Positions 48,101 to 58,589 of a stretch of DNA of 64,000 nt are shown in pieces. Positions within the stretch are counted from its first letter, which is position 1, and each line of letters opens with the position of its first letter. This stretch comes from Aporrectodea caliginosa. Lineage: Eukaryota > Annelida > Clitellata > Crassiclitellata > Lumbricidae. The stretch lies in assembly GCA_020284085.1 (NCBI GenBank), contig JACEVL010005070.1:569501-633500 (forward strand), in the 5' to 3' direction. The position numbers were made by a program, and so were the translations under genes. The notes beneath the pieces were generated by a model. That model was not told the DNA's origin. It ran no database searches and was given only the letters and a program-made list of their open reading frames with translations.

Positions 48101-51100
48101 TCCCTAACAACCAGCATCATTCAACGGTGCTGAGCAATTGTGAGTGAAGGATTTGCTCAAGGTTCCTACACAGTAACTGTCTCAGTTGAGGTTTGAACCT
48201 GTACTCTCCGAGTTACAGACGGGCACTTCAACCACTCAGCTGCCATGCCGTCAGGACCATGTTTAAGCCTCTGAGAGTAGCAACACAATTGGTTCTTTAT
48301 GGTAGAGTCAAATAATTACCTTGCCTATTCTCAACAAAAGCATTTACCGGTAATAAAAATTTCACAACTGTAACCAACCTGATTCATCAACATTTTTCTG
48401 AATTTCCTCGATCTCCTGCTCCACATCTTCATGGCCTCTGATGCGAATGAGAATACGTCGGGCCTCATCCGGTCTGCCCTTCTTCATCAGGAATCGAGGA
48501 GTTTCCGGCATAAACAGGAAGCCAACGAACTGCAAGAAAGATGGAATAGCAGCCAGGCCGAGCATAAACCTGTTTCAATTCACACGAATATGCAAAATGG
48601 TTATAGGTTTTGCTCAATTCTTCATTTTCAGGTGTGCTAATAAAATGACTTTCTAAATAACCTCTTCACCTGCAGGTACTTAAAAGGCAGAGGTACTTAA
48701 AAGGCAGAGGTACCGTACTTAAAAGGCAGTACCTCTGCCTTTTAAGTATCTTTTTACCAAATCATTACATAAAAAATTCCTGTCACCAATAAAGATGACA
48801 TTATAATTTTGATTCACAGCACTTTTCAACAAAGTCAAACTTCAACACAAATCAAGGGAGGATTCAACATTAAGCTCAACATAGTAATACTGTGATTCTT
48901 ATCTGCTGGTATTGGGGCAACATGCCAAGAATGCGACTTTCAGCATCTGACCATGTTCAGGCCATATGAACATCAAATATCCTTCAGTTCAGCAAATTAT
49001 AGACAGATATCAATGGTACAATTTTTATCTACTGTTAGATCTAGAACTGCTGAAGTGTCATGAATCGCATCATCTAGCACTGTCCATAAGATAACTAGTA
49101 CGATCTAAATCAATTCTCACAGAAATCTATGAGGAATGCAGGAACAGGTGTCAAACAAGCTGGCCCATTGAAAAGGGTACAGGGACAGGGTGAGGAGGAC
49201 AAAGTCGTCAGCAAATCAGAGATTATTCACCAGCCCTCCATTTAATTTGATTCCTGCCTCGGTGTTGTTAAGGCAGAGTGACATAAATGCTTCTAATACT
49301 AGGTTAAATAGGTATGGTAATAAGATCTCCTTGTCGTACTCCCGTCATTTTGTTTGAAAGTATTCTGTGATCTTTTTATCTACTTTTATGACATTTGATG
49401 ATTTTCGATATATCCCTTGTACAAGTTTGATCCTTTGCCCTGGTATTCCTGCATTTTGCATCACTCTCCACATTCCATCATCAAATGCTTGTTTGAAGTC
49501 CATGAAGTTGATGAAGACTTCCTGGTTGTGTTCTATGCTTTTTCCAAGTATCTGTCTCATTGTGAAGAGTTGATCAATTGTGCTTCTTGCTGGCCTGAAC
49601 CCGGCTTCCTCTTCTCCAAGTTCTCTTTCAACATACTGCTTCATTCTGTTTTGTATTAATTTGGTAAAGACATTTCCTGGAATGCTCTGTAGGCTAATGT
49701 CTCTAATTATTGCGGTCTTGTGGATCCCTTTTCTTTTGTATTTTGGGACGATTGTCGATTGTGCCCAGTCTTCTGGTAGTTCTTCCTCCTGTTGAATCTT
49801 TGTAACGAAGGTATGCATACCATTAACAGCTGTTTCTCCTCCTCCTTGAAGTAGTTCTGTAATGATTCCATCCATGCTTGGTGCTTACTGCTTACTACTA
49901 TTAAAACTAATGGAAGACATAATGTAATGTAATGTAATGTAAATCTTCGAAAATTTCTCAGCGCCCACAAAAGCCACGTCAGGGAGACCAGCTTATTCAC
50001 CGGCGCTATATCAAATCAGTCCGCCAATAGCCAAAACTCCTCTGTTCGTTTCGGTGCCAGGTCAAAATCCGGGGAGGTCAAGCCGAGGAGACAGCATGGT
50101 GCTACGGTGGCAGTCGGTGATGATGGTGGTCGTGTGGTGGCGAAGGAGTGGAATCAGGATAGGATATCTTGAAGAGTTCGGTTTTCAGTCGTGAGTGGAA
50201 AGTAGAAGAGGAGAGTGCAAGCGGAGGAGAAGTTGAGTTAAGAGGCGAGATAGGAGGCTGAGCAAACTGGCGGAGGTCTTTTGGGAGTCCGTTCCAAAGA
50301 GCTGGTGCAGCATAGACTAAGGATATGAAGAAGTTACAAAAACAAAGGAAAATAACAATAAACACAAAATGCCAATACAAAGCTCTAGAACCATCTCTCT
50401 TCAGCATATATATAGTGAAGACAGCATGAAATCCTACAATTAAACTAAACTACAACACAATTTATAATAAACTGAAATCAGCTGGTGTTACAATTTATAA
50501 GCAGAATGTGGTAAAAATTGTCAACCTTCAGGTAAATGGGTCAGGTCATTTCTAAATGACTCGAATCTGTTCTTACCTCCACCCATTTGTCAAATCTTTG
50601 CTGAATAATCCATCGATGACACTGGCCACAAACTGACCACCCGTGATGAAGGCATTGTTCAGAGTGACTAGCTGACCACGCAGATGACTTGGAGCACATT
50701 CCGCAATATATATAGACACAGTTGATGAGGTGAAGCCTATCAATTAAAACATGCAACTTCAATATAACATCCAAAATGAATACCTCATTCCAAACATAAC
50801 CTTAATATAATGCTATGTTATTATATTGCTGCACGTATATGATTAGTAGTAGGATTTTACATGCCTAGCAGCTTGGTTATAATATGTTATAACTAGGGCT
50901 AGACGAAAATCACGAATTCATGGAATTCATGGAAACCGTGAATTTTGGTGTTTGCCATGAATGCCGACAATTTGAAGATTTGCCGTGATTTTCACATATG
51001 TTGCATTTTTTGTGTCGAAATCCATAAATTTCTTATGTTAAACATAACAAATTGGACCTAAAACAGCCGCTTTGATCATGAATAATGCATTGGCCAAGAA

Positions 51101-53774
51101 TGAAGGCATTTTCAATCAACTGCCAAATGGCACCAAAAGTAAATTAGACCATTGTATTCTGATTTGGAGCCATGACATCGTTAATATTTACTTACTGACG
51201 AAGTAACACACTGTTTGTGCTGACATAACGTCGTAAACAGAGTTAAAAGTGTTTGTCAGTTTTATGAACACCATATGACTGTGAATTGGTGCAGTGAATT
51301 CACCGTTAATTTGGCGTATAAAAAAAGGATGCAGTGATTTTTTCACTTTTTGACTGTGATTTTTTCACTTTTCGACTGTGATTTTTGCCTAGCCCTAGTT
51401 ATAACATCCAGCGACATACACTATTCTTATGCAGGGTCTGATACTGCTACTGCAATGAAAATTTACACAAATCTCAAAGTTCATGGTCTTGGCTTCCTGG
51501 GTTTGGACTCCCAAGACAACAGTCAGATATGCCACTGACAACATCTGACTGCAAACAAGCAACATGACTGTTGTACGATTAAAGTGCTGCTGTAATCTTA
51601 AACAGTTGTTTTCACTTGCATTTCAAACAGTATAGACTTGTCTGCATTGTGAGAATTTGTGGTTATTTTACTTTTAAACTCAAAGACTTATGGAATGTGC
51701 AGCAAGCATATACAGCCTGTTTGCTGTCTTTACTTCTACACAGTCCTACCCTAACTATAACGAGGGATTTTCGATCCACATCACCTGCCAAGCAATAGCA
51801 AGGGCTGCGTTATACTGAAATGGAAATTTGCGACCATGTACCCGTCTATGTAGCTGTGTGTTTGCAGGTTGTAAGTAGTGGGCTAACAACAGCAAGAATT
51901 CACTATGGTCACGAAAAACTAGTCCACAACAATCTCACTCAGACGTCATTGGACTTGCAAAGGCAACCACAAAATTCTACTCTACTCTAAATTGAAATGG
52001 AAGCAATATTTTTAAATAAGGTTCATTAGTTTGTATTCTTTCTTTTGATTTTCTGCTTTCAGAGGTTTTGAACTTCCGGCGATGCCTATGAAATTCCATA
52101 TCTAACTTTATGTGCCATTGATTATATTAGTACAATAAAGTACATATCCAACACCTTAAAATCAGTTTCTCTTTGCACGAAACAATAACAATACAGAAAA
52201 GTCTGCATTATTTGGATTGAAGCAGATAACTAGTGTAGTTTCTTTACAAATATCATTAAGTTGTGCTTGTGTCTCCCAGCTTCTGCTTAGCAAAATGCAA
52301 CATACGACTACATAGATTCACATGATTTTCATCGCCTGGATGACCACTTCATAGGAGTCTGCAAGCCAGCCAGGGCTGCAGTTGGAGTGCTTCTCTTGCA
52401 CTGTCAAGCGGTCTAAATCTACCAATCATCCTATACAATTATATAAATTATTTATGTTACACAGCTACGTTAATGGCAATGATGATAGAATAAGTCTCTG
52501 GGACAGTTCTCTACCAGTGAAAATCATTTACAGATACGACATCGACTTCTTATAGCAGCTAACTAGGTATACTACACAGCCATTGTTTGACCAGCTATCA
52601 GCTCAGCAAACTACAAGAAAAGAGATCAGTGCACAGAGACTATATGTGTTGTATATTTTGTTCCGTAGATCACATAATTAAACACTGGGATCCATGACCA
52701 TAACTGCATTATATCCAATTCATGTTACATCAACACGTTATAGCGAGGGTCCGGTGTATTAGCTTTTCCCAAGATATATGAACTACTCATTCTTTCCTCC
52801 TACTACCTCCTCAATTTAATCCTGGGTAAGATTACCTACCAGTGATCTATTTCCACTGGACTGTAACAAGTGCAGCCAAGACTAGTGTAGAAATATAAGG
52901 CAGATCAGTGACCATAATTCTGACAAACAATGGTCCTACACCCCAGTGAAATGTATGTCCTGAAGGGCTTTCATGTGTGAAAGCAATAATTTGAAGTTCT
53001 TCTGTTAGTCTGTGTTAACTTATTCATATATTGAAGTTCTTGTTCTCAGGTACAGTGCTCTATTTGTAAGTTAGGATGGCATGTTCTTCTTACAATTCTA
53101 TGGTAAGCGTTTCGACATGCAAAGCAAAGCTTAATATCGTTTATTTAATGACGCCGTACTTCACCTATCGTATACATGTACTAACCAATTCCAATGCCAA
53201 GGATGCATCGGCCAGTCACCAGCATCCAGCGTTGATTGGATGACGCTAGCAGTATGGCTCCACCAGTAAACACTATGCTAGCCATTATGATCGTTGGTTT
53301 TCGACCTGTTATGTCATTCAAATATCCGCCAACGATAGCGAAGAGGGCGGCGAAACCCATCGTTACGCTGACGAACGCCTCCTGCCATACAGAATTCAAC
53401 GAGAAAGTGTCCTTCAATAGAAGCAAGGCCCCCGCCACGACCCCAGTGTCGTAGCCGAACAGAAAACCTCCGATAGCAGACAGAAACGTCAACATATACA
53501 CAAAACACGGCGTTTTCTTTGACTCTGTCATTGTCACTTTTTCATCCATCGATTCCAAGTTACTTGCTTCTACTTGAATGATGCCACGCGGTGAAGGTGA
53601 CGATGAAGTACGGTCCGCGTCGTAGGTGTGGGGTTCGGTCCCTGCCAACGACGCCGAAGCACCACGTCTACTCAGCTGCTCCCCTCGGTTCGAGTTGTTT
53701 AGTAACTCCCTCGTCTCCAAATTCTCATCGTCAGCATCACTCAGAGAAGCACTGGCCACATCATCGCTGTACAT
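39027..53774 (-). CDS. SLC2A13: SLC2A13 orthologue (proton/myo-inositol cotransporter, HMIT), 9 exons
   Basis: Join, in - strand order, of 53774-53186, 50736-50577, 48569-48379, 47636-47525, 43802-43639, 42534-42420, 41623-41370, 40713-40561, 39190-39027: 1902 nt, 633 codons plus stop, all junctions in phase (human 648 aa). This is a major-facilitator sugar transporter expected to have 12 membrane helices and to couple H+ to inositol uptake at the plasma membrane. Visible signatures: [11 protein letters not shown] in helix 1, GRKP after helix 2, PETPRFL after helix 6, FQQITGIN in helix 7, GRR after helix 8, and PETKGK at the end. A long Cys-rich loop after helix 9 ([13 protein letters not shown]) is diagnostic of HMIT within the GLUT family. 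The cytosolic N-terminus has an acidic dileucine motif, E20-T-R-E-L24-L25, of the type used for endocytosis. ATG 53774 is used; an in-frame GTG lies three codons upstream. Confidence 0.95.
39531..40130. repeat. 31-bp direct repeats flanking a repeat-rich segment
   Basis: TGAAAACTCCTAAGGAACTT plus TCCAGTTGTTC occurs at 39531-39561 and again at 40100-40130, bracketing the element at 39623-39907 in SLC2A13 intron 8. Confidence 0.85.
39623..39907. mobile_element. Probable hAT-type MITE
   Basis: Starts CAGGGTTGCCACAGATCC and ends TTCTGGCTACCCTG; AAAGTCATGGAAT-type motifs repeat inside. No matching TSD found. Confidence 0.6.
40561..40713 (-). CDS. SLC2A13: SLC2A13 exon 8
   Basis: Encodes [20 protein letters not shown], nearly identical to vertebrate HMIT, then helix 11. 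Confidence 0.95.
41370..41623 (-). CDS. SLC2A13: SLC2A13 exon 7 (Cys-rich loop)
   Basis: Encodes [15 protein letters not shown], the rest of the HMIT-specific loop, then [20 protein letters not shown] (helix 10). Confidence 0.95.
42420..42534 (-). CDS. SLC2A13: SLC2A13 exon 6
   Basis: Encodes [17 protein letters not shown] (helix 9) and the start of the long extracellular loop, including a possible N-glycosylation site in VLNASSAC. Confidence 0.92.
42764..42904. mobile_element. Small hAT-type MITE, 141 bp, inverted copy of 312-453
   Basis: CAGTAGTGTAGTCC to ACTACACCACTG, duplication CTTTCATT (42756-42763, 42905-42912). Confidence 0.92.
43639..43802 (-). CDS. SLC2A13: SLC2A13 exon 5
   Basis: Encodes [40 protein letters not shown] and [10 protein letters not shown], covering helix 8 and the second GRR motif. 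A hAT insertion begins 86 bp upstream of the acceptor. Confidence 0.95.
44352..44432. repeat. (AT)n-rich microsatellite
   Basis: Imperfect TATATA runs inside the 43888 hAT element. Confidence 0.9.
44773..45012 (-). pseudogene. CR1/L2-type LINE C-terminal fragment inside the hAT element
   Basis: Contains [20 protein letters not shown], matching [18 protein letters not shown] of the LINE at 29222-31452. So this family jumped into the hAT element. Confidence 0.75.
45613..47391. mobile_element. Possible ~1.8-kb DNA transposon with repeated CCAATAACC ends
   Basis: AGGGTATCAGGCCAGTAACT at the left faces ATTGGCTGGGTGTTATTACC at the right. Both ends carry several copies of (C)CAATAACCNCC in inverted orientation. 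No TSD or ORF identified; the interior includes a GGGGATGGGG-rich stretch (46060-46160). Confidence 0.55.
47525..47636 (-). CDS. SLC2A13: SLC2A13 exon 4
   Basis: Encodes [20 protein letters not shown] and [10 protein letters not shown] (helix 7; family FQQLSGINTI). Donor GTAAGA. Confidence 0.94.
48063..48250 (-). repeat. tRNA-derived SINE family 2
   Basis: On the - strand TGGCAGCTGAGTGGTTGAAG (A-box-like) and AGGTTCAAACCTC (B-box-like), a short body and an (AAT)n tail. A second copy is at 11795-11908. Confidence 0.75.
48379..48569 (-). CDS. SLC2A13: SLC2A13 exon 3
   Basis: Encodes [40 protein letters not shown] and an acidic cytosolic loop. This is helix 6 and the PESPRW-type motif. Confidence 0.95.
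48674..48750. repeat. Tandem/inverted hairpin repeat
   Basis: AGGTACTTAAAAGGCAG occurs three times in a row, then CTGCCTTTTAAGTA in reverse, able to fold into a stem. In SLC2A13 intron 2, about 100 bp from exon 3. Confidence 0.9.
49150..49875 (-). pseudogene. RTE-like LINE reverse transcriptase fragment
   Basis: Reads [47 protein letters not shown] (motif A) and, after a frameshift, GVRQGDLLTP and FADDFVLL (motif C, near 49195-49217). Frameshifts and a stop make it non-functional. Confidence 0.88.
49918..50330 (-). pseudogene. CR1/L2-type LINE 3' end with (ACATT)n tail
   Basis: C-terminal frame [20 protein letters not shown] and [17 protein letters not shown], then untranslated sequence shared with 29260-29330, and the pentamer tail at 49918-49940. 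Confidence 0.88.
50577..50736 (-). CDS. SLC2A13: SLC2A13 exon 2
   Basis: Encodes [20 protein letters not shown] and [14 protein letters not shown], matching VYIAEVSPPNLRGRLV and FITGGQFFASVVDG. Donor GTAAGA. Confidence 0.95.
50894..51397. mobile_element. hAT-type MITE, 504 bp
   Basis: Ends TAGGGCTAGACGAAAATCAC and GATTTTTGCCTAGCCCTA, duplication GTTATAAC (50886-50893, 51398-51405). Inside, GTGAATT and TTTTCACTTTT motifs repeat. Confidence 0.92.
51406..53185. other. SLC2A13 intron 1, unassigned
   Basis: Nothing recognised apart from short AT-rich stretches. Confidence 0.4.
53186..53774 (-). CDS. SLC2A13: SLC2A13 exon 1 (residues 1-196)
   Basis: Cytosolic N-terminus plus about the first four helices ([19 protein letters not shown], then GRKP). 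The donor is GTTAGT, leaving one base of a Gly codon. Confidence 0.95.
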
Positions 53775-54483
53775 AATTGACACAATATTACAAATAACAA
53801 TCTAAGCTAGATGATTATTTTAGCATAGGACCAATAACACTCGATTCCATGTATGGGCTTTTAGTAGCAACCCACTCCAAAAGTCAACACACATGACCTC
53901 TCATTATAAACAACAAAATTAATATGCAAGTAGGCCCAAAGTAAGTAAGTAAGTCAGTGATTGCTTTGCATCAGCTATTTTTTATTGCAAATTTATTTAG
54001 AAATTTATAAGACTTATAGATGTACTTCCAGTAAAAATTAATAATTATTACAGGCGCTCTCAGCGATAGACTGTAATACTATGATGCTAAAAGTTATTGA
54101 GGACTTATAAGTTTTATCAGTAAGTAAAACCAAAGATTTTAGAGTCGTAGACTCTAACATCTTTGGTAAAACTATGCACAGAAACTAGAAGAGTAAAATA
54201 ATGTAAATGTACACGTTTTTATATAGCAACCGTATACGGCCTCGACCCTCGACCCTGCGCATTTTTCAATGAATTGATCGAGTGAGAGCCTTCACCACGG
54301 CTCCCAGTTTGAATAGGCGCCACACCATTTAACATTAAGGTTCCAGCGTCTCCGGAGTCCAGAGTCCAGACCGTGCTAGCCTGAGATTAAAATCTCATTA
54401 TGCCAGCATCGGTGTAGCCTACTATATGCGGTAGGCGCGATCCGATCGCTATAGCCTAATTATAACACAGAGGCGCATCCATC
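53775..54483. other. SLC2A13 5' flank
   Basis: Should contain the 5' UTR and promoter. No TATA box stands out; CTCGACCCTCGACCC near 54240 is a short local repeat. Confidence 0.4.
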
Positions 54484-55499
54484 GGGGGGATAGCGCATTG
54501 GATAACATCTGGCGTAGAGAGCGAGAGGTACCGAGTTCGAGCCCCGTAGGGCGAAAATGCTTTGTAGGCTGCTATTAGCGCCGTGTATTGCAGGCTGTCT
54601 GTTCTGTTAGCAGTGATGTGGTCTCGAGACCGCGGTCTTGGTCTCGAGACCGTCTCGAGACCGAAAAAATGCGGTCTTGGTCTTGGTCTCGGTCTCGAAT
54701 GTGCCGGTCTTGGTCTCGGTCTTGGTCTTTAAAGGTGCGGTCTTGGTCTTGGTCTTGGTCTTAAAGGTGTGGTCTTGGTCTTGGGCGTCTGGTCTCGGTC
54801 ATTCGCCTGCGGTCTTGGTCTTGCGCCTAATTTGGTTTGGCTTTTGGTAGGAACTAGAGTGGATTATTTGTTAACTGTTGTCGATATTTTCGGTTATTCA
54901 TGGACTTCTGAGATAGCTTCGAATTCATGCGACGATCCGCCTATAGGTCTATAGGACAAAGCGATCGAGAGAGGACCGCGAAAACGTTGAGGCACAGTTA
55001 ACCATGACCTCTGGTGCTCTAGTGACTAGTTAAGCGTATACACTGATGCAGTTTCTCGAGGCAAAAATCAGTAGCTGGGTAAACGATGCAGATCAGGTAT
55101 TTAGTGGGGAATTTTTCTCTAATGGCAAAGTTTTTTGTATTCCGCAACACCTACTGAGTGTGTCTTTAGATAATAGTATGCCCTTCATGAGACCTCGCAG
55201 ACTTGGGGATAAAAACCATAACTATAAATATAATAAGCATCTGATCTGAATAATGGGAATATGTAACACTACAACTGAGAATTGGGTTTATGGTCTTGAG
55301 GCTTAGATCTTGGTCCTGGATGATGCGGTCTTGGTCTCGGTCTCGGTCTTGGACCACGCGGTCTTGGTCTCGGTCTTGGTCTTGAACCACGCGGTCTTGG
55401 TCTTGGTCTTGGACCCCGCGGTCTTGGTCTCGGTCTTGGTCTTGGAATTTTGGTCTCGTGCACAACACTGTCTGTTAGTAGTTAAGATTGTTTCAATTC
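54484..55499 (+). repeat. tRNA-derived SINE family 1, split by a hAT insertion
   Basis: The head TAGCGCATTGGATAACATCT and B-box GAGTTCGAGCC run to 54610; the body resumes at 55479 with TAGTTAAGATTGTTTCAATT. The two parts join exactly as in the copy at 18404. Confidence 0.92.
54611..55470. mobile_element. hAT-like element, 860 bp, built of GGTCTT/GGTCTC hexamers
   Basis: CAGTGATGTGGTCTCGAGAC at the left and GTCTCGTGCACAACACTG at the right; duplication TCTGTTAG (54603-54610, 55471-55478). Both ends are arrays of GGTCTTGGTCTC (about 54630-54830 and 55310-55450). The middle contains an ORF with WVNDADQVFSGEFFSNGKVF, faintly like the N-terminus of CGGBP1-type hAT proteins. Confidence 0.92.
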
Positions 55500-57299
55500 T
55501 CATACTGCCTCCGCCAAGAAGACGAAAATTACACGGCTGGCTGCAAACGGCGCACGCAGCCTGTAGACTGTAGATACTCCACAACACAGTGTTAGGAGAC
55601 CTATTATAGCCTATCCCTCCTCGTGCAGGCACGTAGCCTAGTCGACATCCGAGAAACGGCGTTCAAAAAGCGTACAAAATCCGCAGCAGAAACGAAGAAT
55701 AGGTCTAAGTCCGATAGCCTACGTAAATTTACCAAAGGTAAATACCTAGGCCTACATATGCTTATATTCAGATATCGATATACTAGATATTCAGCCTAGG
55801 CTACTGGGAAATTCTGCGCTTAGACAAAAATAATCCGCCGAAATGACAGAATAAAGGACGCGTAATATAGGCCTACCGACCGACGATCGAGACCTGTCCA
55901 ATGCGCAGATCGAGGACTTAGTGTAGGCCTAACCTAGGCTATTAATTCTCATAATCAATTAAAATTCGTATCTCTACAGCACGGTGAAAGCTAATTCAAA
56001 CCACCACGCGATTGTTAGTAAGCTAGCTACGCCTACTAACAATAATATTGCCATTATTTTTACGTAAACAGATATAGCAGATGTAGAGCTAGGCGTAGCC
56101 TACTGAAGTCAGATGCTGTAGCCTATATATGCCGACCCGACCAGACTACCGCATATCGATCTGTTCAATGTTTGCCATTCCTGCTAGTATTCAGATCGAT
56201 GAATATATTGCATCAGCCACATTGAGGCGCGATCATGATTGTGTTCAGTAACGCATTTGTAAATTCAAATAAGCTATTATAATAATGTTCGCAAAGAAAA
56301 ACGAGATATAGGCCAAGGCCTATATAATTATCTTGTCACCATTGTGAATCTCGTTTACGATAACGGTAACGAAAATGTTCGCTAACGAAAATAAAATGAT
56401 TTCGTTAACGATGACTATAACTATAGGCCTATAACTAAAAAATTTCATTAACGTATTGACGTCTAGCTACAGATTGGGTCGATCTGTCGCCCCAACGATC
56501 GGTTAATGCCTTGGGCAGTAAACAACCGACTGCAGGAGCATTCCCTTCTCCCTCTGGCTGGCAAAGCCCCACCATGCCGGGGCAGCATAAAGCAAGCGAG
56601 CCACCGTGGTCGCCTCGTAAAGCCCAAAGCTTTTTGACGTGTTTGCATTGCTTAAAAGTTAAAACGTTAAACCTAGCAAGTCTCTGTCCCTCTCGGTGAC
56701 TATTGCATGTAGGCCTATACATGCATAAATAATATTGAGTTTGAAAATTCAGTTATATTCGGATGCGTTAGCAGCGTTGAAATTATGAGTACCTGGTAGG
56801 CCTAGCCTAACTCATGTAAACAAAATGCGGATCGCAGAAAAGACAAGCGGTCGAGTGAAACTCCGAAGCTCAGTCAGTGACTCAGCAATACCGTGTAATC
56901 GATTTTCAACTGGACCAATAATTAAGTTGTTGACGCTTTCATGTCACAAAAAGTGAGACGTACGTGGGATTTGGACCGTTTAGCCTGCATTTGCTGGATT
57001 AAACCAAACTGTGTGACTGTGAGAGATGAAAACGGCCATCGCTGATATTTTGGCCTATAGCTGATATTTTGGCCTATGACATTTAGGCCTAATAATTTGC
57101 TACAGGCTACAGCGATAAAGAATTAATTACATATCTGAGATTTATCAGATTTAATTGTTGCTATGTAGTGTTAATTGTTCTATCTAGACCTACACGTAAG
57201 CCTACTCTCAAACAGTCAGTGGCCGCCACTTAGGCTACTAGTGTGTATAAGGGGCGCTATAACAAGTGTTCAAATACAATACAATACAATAAATAAGGG
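55500..57299. other. Spacer rich in TAGGCCTA
   Basis: No gene recognised. Many TAGGCCTA or near matches; AACGAAAAT motifs repeat at 56340-56450. Confidence 0.4.
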
Positions 57300-57670
57300 A
57301 TAAATGGGATATAAAACACCAACAGCGAACCAACGGCCGCTCGACCGACACGGGCCCCTGCGGTAACTTTTTGCATCCATATTCGCAGAACCTTATCAAT
57401 GGCCCTGGTGACTCTGGTGAGGCATATTATAGGCTACATGAGACGTGCAATGGTTGTAGATTGAGGAACAATTTGTAATGCTGCTGACGTAAGTGCATAG
57501 GCCTACAATGAAGAGGAGCAGGCTACAAGGACGTGGTCAATGTGTGTATACTCATCGATCGTTCGAAGGTCTTGATTTAACGTAAATCCAAGAACCCGCA
57601 TTGATTCAACCCGTTCAGCTTCAGGTAACATCAGTGGATCGACGGAGGAGCTTTTTTACTCTGACGTCTT
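57300..57670 (-). pseudogene. LINE RT fragment (family of 1-570 and 28645)
   Basis: On the - strand: AERVESMRVLGFTLNQDLR, ACSSSL and STTIARLM, matching VILGVTISDDLR, ACSSLLHAIR and TTIARLLYAS in the 28645 copy. Frameshifted. An (ATACA)n tract lies beside it at 57273-57291. Confidence 0.7.
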
Positions 57671-58054
57671 TAGTTGCTTCCATTGAGATATTGTATATCG
57701 ATCGTTGCTTCCCATGAATTGAGTGGATTCTTCAGACTGCCTCGTCTCGTATTATGGCGTCATAATTTTACAGAAATTAATTCTGAGGCATTCGATGCTG
57801 CTTCCCATTAGATCATGCAAGGATGCCTGTATAGCGCGCGCAATAGGAAGTTATAGGAACCCCGGTAAATAGCGGCACGAAAACGTTTCCGTTCCTTAAA
57901 CATTCCATTCTCCGTTTCCGTATCCGTGTTTTGTTAGCCTATCTGTCTATTCTACCATCATCTATTGAAACTATTTCTTCTAAACTGTATCATTAAGTTA
58001 ACTTCATTCTGATTAGCATCGGCATATGAGAGTATACATATATATAATTATGTC

Positions 58055-58200
58055 TGACCGCCTCGCTGTCTGTCCGTCTGTCCGTCTGTCTCTCTATCTA
58101 TATCTTTCCATCTTTCTGACTCTCCTTCTCTCTCTGTCTCTATCTGGCCGTCTGTTTGTCTGTCTGGCCGTATCTCTGTCTGACCGTCTGTCTGTCTTTA
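58055..58200. repeat. CTGT/CCGT-rich microsatellite
   Basis: Imperfect CTGTCTGTCCGT and CTCTCTG repeats. Confidence 0.9.
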
Positions 58201-58312
58201 GCTAGCAGATATTATCCAATACATTGCAGTATAAAAGCATTGGTCAAATTTCACTCTGCGTGTTCGATCCTGTTCTTCGACCAAAACAGTAGGCCTACGT
58301 ATACGTTTATGA

Positions 58313-58575
<263 letters not shown>

Positions 58576-58589
58576 GGCTATATGATGTA

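Noticed and set aside
53775..53783. Upstream start of SLC2A13 at GTG 53783
   Set aside because: A non-ATG start is unnecessary, as ATG 53774 follows three codons later.
56435..56722. ORFs of 61-95 codons on both strands
   Set aside because: The overlap reflects locally higher GC content; no domain or splice evidence.
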